Shown here piece by piece: positions 1-4,613 of a stretch of 6,296 nucleotides of DNA. Each line of letters starts with the position of its first letter. The first letter of the stretch is position 1. Made by a program: the position numbers and the translations under genes. Where the stretch lies: assembly GCA_903924185.1 (NCBI GenBank), contig CAIYAN010000223.1:1-6296 (forward strand), in the 5' to 3' direction. This DNA comes from an uncultured Opitutia bacterium. GTDB taxonomy: Bacteria; Verrucomicrobiota; Verrucomicrobiia; Opitutales; UBA953. Under the pieces are notes generated by a model. That model did not search any database. It saw only the letters and a program-made list of their open reading frames with translations, and was not told the origin of the DNA.

Positions 1-1
1 A

Positions 2-394
2 CCCGATCCGGTTAAGGGTGAGAAGCTCTTCGTCACGAACTGTGCTGGCTGCCACCAGCCTACAGGCTTAGGGCTCGCCGGTGCTTTCCCCCCGTTGGCT
101 GACTCTCCATGGGTTGCCGGCAATGAAGAGCGTCTGCTTAAAATCATTATTGGCGGCTTGGCTGGTGAACTCGATTACAAGGGGACCAAGTATAACGGTG
201 CTATGCCCAATGTCGGTGCCGGCCTCAAGGACGCTCAAATTGCGCACATCGCTACCTACGTCCGCCAGGCTTGGGGCAATGCCGCTGGCCCGGTGACGGA
301 TGCCAAGGTCGCCGAGGCTCGCAAGGCCGTGGGTGCCCGTGCCTCCTATAGCCCGGCTGAAATCCTGCAGGCTCACCCGCTGGAAATTAAGTAA
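2..394 (+). CDS. c-type cytochrome, C-terminal part (5' end outside window)
   Basis: This is the last 130 residues of a class I cytochrome c domain; the frame is open to the left edge, so the start is missing. The haem-attachment motif CAGCH is at visible residues 14-18 (bases 41-55), with His18 as proximal ligand. The segment NGAMPNVG carries Met68, the probable distal ligand. The following helix ends in TYVRQAWGN, typical of small electron-transfer cytochromes. A tail of about 35 residues, rich in Ala and Lys, follows the haem domain. Such domains act outside the cytoplasmic membrane and pass electrons in respiratory chains or from dehydrogenases. They occur alone or as the end of larger proteins (oxidase subunit II, PQQ-type or PVC-type dehydrogenases), and this window cannot decide which. 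The gene ends with TAA and converges on trxA across a terminator hairpin. The family call is firm; the partner is unknown. Confidence 0.88.
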   Translation, partial: PDPVKGEKLFVTNCAGCHQPTGLGLAGAFPPLADSPWVAGNEERLLKIIIGGLAGELDYKGTKYNGAMPNVGAGLKDAQIAHIATYVRQAWGNAAGPVTDAKVAEARKAVGARASYSPAEILQAHPLEIK

Positions 395-417
395 GCCCGC
401 GGTTTGGGCTGAAAAGC

Positions 418-451
418 AAAAAGGCCCAGGGCGCAAGCCCCGGGCCTTTTT
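418..451. terminator. bidirectional intrinsic terminator between the cytochrome gene and trxA
   Basis: Bases 418-427 (AAAAAGGCCC) pair with 442-451 (GGGCCTTTTT), and 429-432 (GGGC) pairs with 437-440 (GCCC). One A/C mismatch (428/441) interrupts the stem, and the loop is the GNRA-type tetraloop GCAA. The stem has 14 pairs, nine of them G-C. Because the A-tract on one side becomes a T-tract on the other strand, the same hairpin can stop the plus-strand cytochrome transcript (stop at 394) and the minus-strand transcript ending with trxA (stop at 472). The convergent position fits this use. Activity is inferred from structure. Confidence 0.88.
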
Positions 452-471
452 ATTGGCTTAGCCGTTCAGAC

Positions 472-807
472 TTAGGCCGTTTGGTGCTTCTTGATGAAAG
501 CGGCGATGTCACCCTTCGGGCGGGCACCGACGATTTTATCCACGACTTGACCATCCTTAAAGAGGAAGAGGGCGGGAATCGAAGTCACGCCTAGCTGGGT
601 CGCGAGGTTACGGTTCGTGTCCACGTCCACTTTGCAGATCTGCACAGTCGTGCCCATCTCAGCCGCGAGCTGGTCAAGGACCGGGCCCAACTGCTTACAG
701 GGGCCGCACCAGGTTGCCCAGAAGTCCACAAGGACGGGCACGGTCGACGATTTAATCGTCGAATCGAAGGTGTTGCTGTCGAGGTTGGTAATCAGATCGG
801 ATGCCAT
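472..807 (-). CDS. trxA: thioredoxin
   Basis: A cytoplasmic thiol-disulfide reductase of 111 residues, the usual size of classic thioredoxin. The active site WCGPC is at residues 33-37 (redox Cys34 and Cys37), preceded by VLVDFWAT, the standard strand and turn. The cis-proline facing the active site is Pro78 in SIPALFLF. The glycine-containing segment near the end (IVGARPKGDI) also matches the family. There is no signal peptide or membrane segment. One extra cysteine, Cys58, lies on the central strand away from the active site. The ATG start at 807 is 8 bases after the stop of the proline-rich membrane protein gene, so the two are probably cotranscribed and perhaps translationally coupled. 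I see no Shine-Dalgarno sequence; the bases before the ATG are pyrimidine-rich. A bidirectional terminator follows the stop. An alternative, membrane-anchored TlpA-like protein, is excluded by length and lack of an anchor. Confidence 0.97.
   Translation of the reverse strand: MASDLITNLDSNTFDSTIKSSTVPVLVDFWATWCGPCKQLGPVLDQLAAEMGTTVQICKVDVDTNRNLATQLGVTSIPALFLFKDGQVVDKIVGARPKGDIAAFIKKHQTA
744..762. repeat. 19-base palindrome inside the 5' part of trxA
   Basis: TCGACGATTTAATCGTCGA consists of two perfect 9-base arms (744-752 and 754-762) around one central base. It lies in the trxA codons for residues about 16-22 (STIKSST). With almost no loop it is more like a protein-binding dyad than an RNA hairpin, and it may simply be chance. 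No function can be assigned from sequence alone. Confidence 0.5.
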
Positions 808-815
808 GGAAGGTC

Positions 816-1148
816 TTAGCCCTTGGTCTTAGAGAAGAGCTCTAAGTACAAGAAGACGGCTGCGCTTAAGGAAGCCACAAGGGCGAGCACGTCAACAGCG
901 GCCGCCGCTTTGCCGACGTTGCGATTGCTAGCAGCACCCGTTGTCGGGGAGACGCGTGGAGCGGCTGCCGCAATCGGGGCGGGAATGGGAGCGACGGGCG
1001 GACGCGGGGCGCCACCGGCAGCGGGCGGGGGCGGAGGAGGTGGCGGAAGCACAGCACCAGCGGGCTTAGCCAGCTTAAGCTTAGGGGCCTGAGGTGCGGC
1101 GTTATCGCCTTCAGCGGGAGGAGGGGGAGGGGGTGTCTCGGTGCTCAT
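816..1148 (-). CDS. proline-rich single-pass membrane protein, unknown function
   Basis: I do not recognise a family. The 110-residue product has three parts. The N-terminal 80 residues are low-complexity and rich in Pro and Ala, with one run of six prolines (residues 6-11) and one of eight (35-42), separated by a small basic patch PKLKLAKP (22-29). A short hydrophilic stretch with Arg76 and Lys80 follows. One hydrophobic segment at about 83-105 (VLALVASLSAAVFLYLELF) is followed by only five residues, SKTKG. This looks like a C-terminally anchored protein with a disordered N-terminal arm; which side of the membrane the arm faces is not settled by the flanking charges. There is no N-terminal signal peptide. 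All four proline codons are used, so the runs are not a simple repeat expansion. Uninterrupted proline runs normally need elongation factor P for efficient translation. The gene is 8 bases upstream of trxA. ATG start; no Shine-Dalgarno sequence seen. Confidence 0.75.
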   Translation of the reverse strand: MSTETPPPPPPAEGDNAAPQAPKLKLAKPAGAVLPPPPPPPPAAGGAPRPPVAPIPAPIAAAAPRVSPTTGAASNRNVGKAAAAVDVLALVASLSAAVFLYLELFSKTKG

Positions 1149-1214
1149 CGTTAGGGAAGGGAATGAAGCCGTTAAAAAAGGGGTGAGTCAACCAGTCAGT
1201 GCCAGATTTTGGGG

Positions 1215-1460
1215 CTAACGGCTCTGGTCGTGCTTGCGCAGGAGCTCGGCGACTTCACGGGGGTCGGCTCCTTGCAGATTCCGGCCCTTGCGGCTGAGGT
1301 CTTCAACCGTCTTCACTACGGTTTCGGTCATCCGTTCATGGGTCTCTTGGGAACCCCCGACGAGTGAAAAGCCTTCGCCTTGGGTGATGCGCTTATGCTG
1401 GTCGGAATTATCCAAGCCTAAGCCTAGCAGGTGGTTCGGGGAGCGCGTCTTGCGAGCCAT
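1215..1460 (-). CDS. small hydrophilic protein of unknown function
   Basis: I do not recognise this 81-residue product. It is soluble in appearance: no signal peptide, no membrane segment, no cysteine, about 14 Lys/Arg against 12 Asp/Glu, and four histidines. The first 36 residues contain a basic start (MARKTRS), a Gly/Leu stretch LLGLGLDN (11-18) and a glycine pair GG (35-36), and probably have little helix. Residues about 38-58 (ETHERMTETVVKTVEDLSRK) and 67-77 (PREVAELLRKH) look like two amphipathic helices. The gene is 45 bases after the scpA stop and 66 bases before the proline-rich gene, in the same direction, and its frame is the only plausible one in the gap between those genes. ATG start without a Shine-Dalgarno sequence; stop TAG. 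Support for it being real comes from position, orientation and protein-like composition, not from a known family. Confidence 0.7.
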   Translation of the reverse strand: MARKTRSPNHLLGLGLDNSDQHKRITQGEGFSLVGGSQETHERMTETVVKTVEDLSRKGRNLQGADPREVAELLRKHDQSR

Positions 1461-1505
1461 GGTTTTACTTTAGACGTGGCCGTCATCACCGCAAGCCTCA
1501 GCGGC

Positions 1506-2369
1506 TTACGGGTTCGCCTCAGGCGGCGGTGTATCGAACTCGGACCCACCTTCGGAAGTCTCCCCGGCGAACGGGGCTTCCGCCTTTTCGCGCTTCGAGC
1601 AGACGATGTCCTCGAAATTATTGTCTTGTTCGAGCTGCATGGCGCCAAGCCTGGCCAATTCTAAACAGGCCAAGAAGTTGGCGATTAGCAGGGCCACGCT
1701 CGGGCGTTCGGGCAAGAGGGAGGTGAAGATGAACTTCGGCTCGGTTTCGAGGCGCTTGAGGATGAACTCCATGCGATCCGACACGGTGACATTCTCGGCG
1801 GAAAGATTCCCCGGCTGGATGCGCTCGGCGAGGCGGCGGAGGACGTTGTTAAAGGTATTCCAGAGTTCGATGCGTTCGGTAGGAGCGACGGGACGCACGA
1901 CGGCATCTTCGCCTTCATTTTGCACGACGTAGCGAGCGAGTAGGCCTTGGCGGTCATCGGCTAAGCCGCGGATAATCGCGGCGGTTTCCTTGACGCGTTT
2001 ATACTGAATGAGTTGTTGGACGAGGGCCCAGCGTGGGTCTTGGCCTTCCGGGGTCGGGAGCACTTCTTCTTCGGGTCGACTTTCGACCGGCAAGAGCATG
2101 CGGCTTTTGATATACATCAACGTCGCGGCCATGACGAAGAAGTCGCCGGCGAGCTCGAGGTTATCCTTCTCCTCCGTCCGCAGGACCTCGAGGTACTGCT
2201 GCGTGACCTTCTCGATTGGGATATCGTAAATATCGATTTCGTTCTTCCGAATGAGGAAAAGCAACAAGTCCAACGGCCCTTCAAAGACGTCCAGCCGGAT
2301 CGGTAGGTCGGCTGGCGGCAATATGCCGTCAGTCGGAATGGAAGAGGGGGTCGCGGATTGGTCCGTCAC
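1506..2369 (-). CDS. scpA: segregation and condensation protein A (kleisin)
   Basis: ScpA is the kleisin subunit of the bacterial Smc-ScpA-ScpB complex, which organises and separates chromosomes in the cytoplasm. The 287-residue product shows the family signature: FEGPLDLLLFLIRKNEIDIYDI at residues 29-50 and AGDFFVMAATLMYIKSRMLLP at 74-94, the N-terminal part that binds the Smc neck. A less conserved middle region binds ScpB. The C-terminal part (about 200-258, with FTSLLPERPSVALLIANFLACLELARLG near its centre) is the winged-helix module that caps the Smc head. About 28 residues rich in Glu and Pro follow it and look disordered. Length is slightly above the common 240-270. The start is GTG, 3 bases after the lptD TGA; no other start lies before the first conserved motif. 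The tight junction suggests translational coupling with lptD. scpB, often the next gene, is not in the window. Confidence 0.95.
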   Translation of the reverse strand: MTDQSATPSSIPTDGILPPADLPIRLDVFEGPLDLLLFLIRKNEIDIYDIPIEKVTQQYLEVLRTEEKDNLELAGDFFVMAATLMYIKSRMLLPVESRPEEEVLPTPEGQDPRWALVQQLIQYKRVKETAAIIRGLADDRQGLLARYVVQNEGEDAVVRPVAPTERIELWNTFNNVLRRLAERIQPGNLSAENVTVSDRMEFILKRLETEPKFIFTSLLPERPSVALLIANFLACLELARLGAMQLEQDNNFEDIVCSKREKAEAPFAGETSEGGSEFDTPPPEANP

Positions 2370-2372
2370 AGT

Positions 2373-4523
2373 TCAGAACTTGAACAAACGAGCCCGCAGG
2401 TGGAAGCCCAATGCACTATCCCCGAAAGCGGAAATCTTCTTCTGGAAGCCATATTCCACTTCCCAAGAATTGCCGATACGCTGCACCAGGCCAATGGACT
2501 GGTAGATGGTTTGGTTAGTCAGGGCATCATAATTAGTCGTTATAACCCCAGAATAGACGGAATTAAGGCGGATTTCCCCCGTCAACCAGAGCTGGTTGGC
2601 GACTTCGGCCTGTCGGAGTTGATACCAGCCGAAGGAGGCTTTCCAGAAATCACCGGAATTGAAGGAAATCGAGTTTAGTGACTCGTACGCAGCCCCGCCG
2701 CCGTTCGGGAGGCGCTGGTAGGAATCGATATTAACCCAAGGAGCGGGGGTCAGGCTGACGTGGGCTTGGACGTCCGACTTATTGCCGGTACCAGTGACGG
2801 CATCCTGCTCCCAGTGAGTGAAGACGTCGAAGCGCAGGAGGTCGCGGGTGCCGTTGACGGTGTCGCGGGTCGCCAAAGTATTGCGCACACCCAGGCGAGC
2901 CGCCTGTCGAGCCGTGACGCTGGCGGCGTCGGGACGGTCAGCTAGGTCGAGTTCTTGGAAGGCCGAAAGGGCCACGGCGCGGTCAGCCAGCGGCAGTTCG
3001 CCGGCGCCTTGCTCCGCCCCGGGGAAGTAACGGTATTGGACGATTGGGCGAAGGCTGTGACGCATGCCATCAATCGACCATTTTTTAGCGACCAGTGCCC
3101 AGGAGCCAGTGAGGAGGCCTTCGACGTCAAAGCCGACTTGCCCCATGACCTTAGTTTGGTTGCCGAGCCCGTTGAGAGCGGACGACCAATCGGTGGCCCG
3201 GGCCCCGATGACGGGTTTGAAAGTCAGCCAGTCTCCCGTGACGAGCGGGTTGGAGAGGCCGTAGTAAAGATCGAGGCGCGCGGTGGACCAAGCATTCGTT
3301 GGGGCAATCCCGGCTGCCGGCTGTGCGTTCAGGTAGGCCAGGGCGGCGAAACCCCGTTGCCGGAGGCCATGCTCACCCAAGGCCGTCTCGGTCAGGTCGA
3401 AGCGGACCTCCGGGAGCTTCTGGGTGACTTCCTGATAGTTGTCGGCTTTGGCGACGAGGTTCGCCGAGAGCAGGCCGCCGTTCCAAGGCTTGGTGACTTC
3501 GAAGTTCAGCTGCGGAGTGCCGGTGCGTTCGGAGAGGTTTGGGCGGAAGTCTCGAACGAAATCAGGGTCGCTCGTAGCGAAGAGCTGGCCGGCCACCTGG
3601 ACGCCGTCGGCGGTGCGACCGTTAATCTCACCGTATTCGAAGGCCCGCGTCCGCCCGGGGAGGCGGCCAAAGCTATCCGCCAATAAATCACCGCGGTCGC
3701 TGATGAAGCCGGCTTGGAAGAAGCCTTTCCAGTGGGTGGTGGCCTGCTGGTCCTTGGCGTTATCGTACTTGAGGTAAGGGCCGACGAGGAAGCCAGACTT
3801 ACTGTAGAAATCGAGGAGAGCCCCGACCCACAGCGAGGGCGTCTGGCGGGCGAGCGTCGTGGTGCGCAGGTAGGTCCCTTGGCGATCCTTCGACCCCATG
3901 TTCAGGTAGATGTCGTAAGGGATATCTTGATACCCTTCTTGCCCGTAGTACGGAATGTAGAGGAAGGGGAGGCCAGCGAGCTGCGGGCGGACGTCGCGGA
4001 GGGCGAGCCAATCATCCTTTTGGGTATACTGGGCAGAACCGATGTTCAGCGACATGCCGCTGGCGGCGGGTTCGTTGTGCCACATCCGCAAGCCCTTGAT
4101 GGTCTTATCGCCATTCTCAATGCGGAGCTCGTCGGCGGTTAAGTAGACGGGGTTGCGGCCGAAGCGAACCTTGGTTGCGACGACGATATCGTTCTTCGGG
4201 TCCAGCTGGGCTTTTTCGCCGAGGATGCGGAGGTTTCGCGTGGCGTAAACGACGTCGCCCTCCGCCGTGATGAAACCGGTGCGGGTATCGAGTTTAATGA
4301 GGCGGGCGGAAAGGAACGCACCGTTCGAACTGAAGCTCGCGTTAACGGCAATCAGGACCTTGCCGTTTTCTTCGTAGCTGAAGCTTTGGCCCGAGAGACC
4401 AGGGACGTCGGGCTTGGCCGCTTGGCTCGCCACCGGCCCGGGTACAGGTAGAGTGTCCGCGGCGACGCCGCTGAGGGTGAGGCCGACGCTTGCGGCAAGA
4501 ATCCAAAATCGACGGCCAGGCAT
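2373..4523 (-). CDS. lptD: LPS-assembly outer membrane protein LptD (OstA family)
   Basis: LptD forms the outer-membrane barrel that, with LptE, inserts lipopolysaccharide into the outer leaflet. The chosen start gives 716 residues with a signal peptide (MPGRRFWILAASVGLTLSGVAA, likely cut before Asp23). Residues about 45-190 resemble the OstA/LptA-type jellyroll (GDVVYATRNLRILGEKAQLD at 89-108, YLTADELRIENGDKTIKG near 127-144). LPFLYIPYY (185-193) matches the conserved hydrophobic-Pro-Tyr segment before the barrel. The remainder alternates aromatic and polar residues like a beta-barrel, includes SDPDFVRDF (318-326), and ends in Phe (LRARLFKF), as outer-membrane barrels do. The frame is open to an ATG at 4691, but the 56 extra residues look non-coding and would overlap glgB, so 4523 is preferred. 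The mature protein has no cysteine, unlike E. coli LptD. It is the first gene of the minus-strand cluster. A divergent OstA-like homologue without LPS is possible but less likely. Confidence 0.88.
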   Translation of the reverse strand: MPGRRFWILAASVGLTLSGVAADTLPVPGPVASQAAKPDVPGLSGQSFSYEENGKVLIAVNASFSSNGAFLSARLIKLDTRTGFITAEGDVVYATRNLRILGEKAQLDPKNDIVVATKVRFGRNPVYLTADELRIENGDKTIKGLRMWHNEPAASGMSLNIGSAQYTQKDDWLALRDVRPQLAGLPFLYIPYYGQEGYQDIPYDIYLNMGSKDRQGTYLRTTTLARQTPSLWVGALLDFYSKSGFLVGPYLKYDNAKDQQATTHWKGFFQAGFISDRGDLLADSFGRLPGRTRAFEYGEINGRTADGVQVAGQLFATSDPDFVRDFRPNLSERTGTPQLNFEVTKPWNGGLLSANLVAKADNYQEVTQKLPEVRFDLTETALGEHGLRQRGFAALAYLNAQPAAGIAPTNAWSTARLDLYYGLSNPLVTGDWLTFKPVIGARATDWSSALNGLGNQTKVMGQVGFDVEGLLTGSWALVAKKWSIDGMRHSLRPIVQYRYFPGAEQGAGELPLADRAVALSAFQELDLADRPDAASVTARQAARLGVRNTLATRDTVNGTRDLLRFDVFTHWEQDAVTGTGNKSDVQAHVSLTPAPWVNIDSYQRLPNGGGAAYESLNSISFNSGDFWKASFGWYQLRQAEVANQLWLTGEIRLNSVYSGVITTNYDALTNQTIYQSIGLVQRIGNSWEVEYGFQKKISAFGDSALGFHLRARLFKF
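4486..4499. repeat. 14-base repeat, copy inside the lptD signal-peptide codons
   Basis: ACGCTTGCGGCAAG is identical to bases 4576-4589, exactly 90 bases away in the same orientation. The core CTTGCGGCAAG is a palindrome with 5-base arms around one G. This copy encodes part of the signal peptide (around LAASV), so the match may be chance. Confidence 0.45.
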
Positions 4524-4560
4524 CCGTCCCAGACTTGTCGCTCCGGCCTGCGTCTCAAGT

Positions 4561-4588
4561 ATTTTCGGGGATTGCACGCTTGCGGCAA
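4561..4588 (-). promoter_or_regulatory. candidate sigma-70-type promoter for lptD
   Basis: Read on the minus strand, TTGCCG (4583-4588) resembles a -35 box and GAAAAT (4561-4566) a -10 box, separated by 16 bases; each matches the consensus at four of six positions. The -10 box is 37 bases before the lptD start at 4523. The -35 box overlaps the palindromic 14-base repeat. This is a visual match in a GC-rich region where AT-rich boxes are rare; no measured transcript start is available. Confidence 0.35.
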
Positions 4589-4589
4589 G
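4576..4589. repeat. 14-base repeat with palindromic core in the lptD/glgB intergenic region
   Basis: ACGCTTGCGGCAAG, identical to 4486-4499. Here it is non-coding, between the divergent lptD and glgB genes, and covers the candidate lptD -35 box. The symmetric core CTTGCGGCAAG could be an operator half of a two-site arrangement, but this is speculation from geometry. Confidence 0.45.
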
Positions 4590-4613
4590 GGGACGGCCGT
4601 GGATTGTCGTGGG

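Noticed and set aside
1021..1136. G-rich runs on the plus strand that might form a G-quadruplex
   Set aside because: Each cluster has fewer than four runs of three or more G. They are explained by proline codons on the minus strand.
1163..1191. Possible minus-strand promoter for the proline-rich gene: TTGACT at 1186-1191 and CTTCAT at 1163-1168, spacing 17
   Set aside because: The -35 box is good but the -10 matches consensus at only three of six positions, so it is too weak to annotate. An internal promoter in this gap remains possible.
1169..1214. Possible terminator after the 81-residue gene, because of a T-run (CCCCTTTTTT) on the minus strand
   Set aside because: I could find no stem longer than about three pairs before the T-run.
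2955..3686. A 243-residue open frame on the plus strand opposite lptD
   Set aside because: It is an antisense shadow of lptD in GC-rich DNA; the product shows no recognisable domain, while the minus strand encodes a conserved barrel protein throughout.
4535..4565. Possible plus-strand promoter for glgB: TTGTCG (4535-4540) and TATTTT (4560-4565)
   Set aside because: The 19-base spacing is too long for a confident sigma-70 promoter, and the -10 candidate overlaps the better minus-strand candidate.
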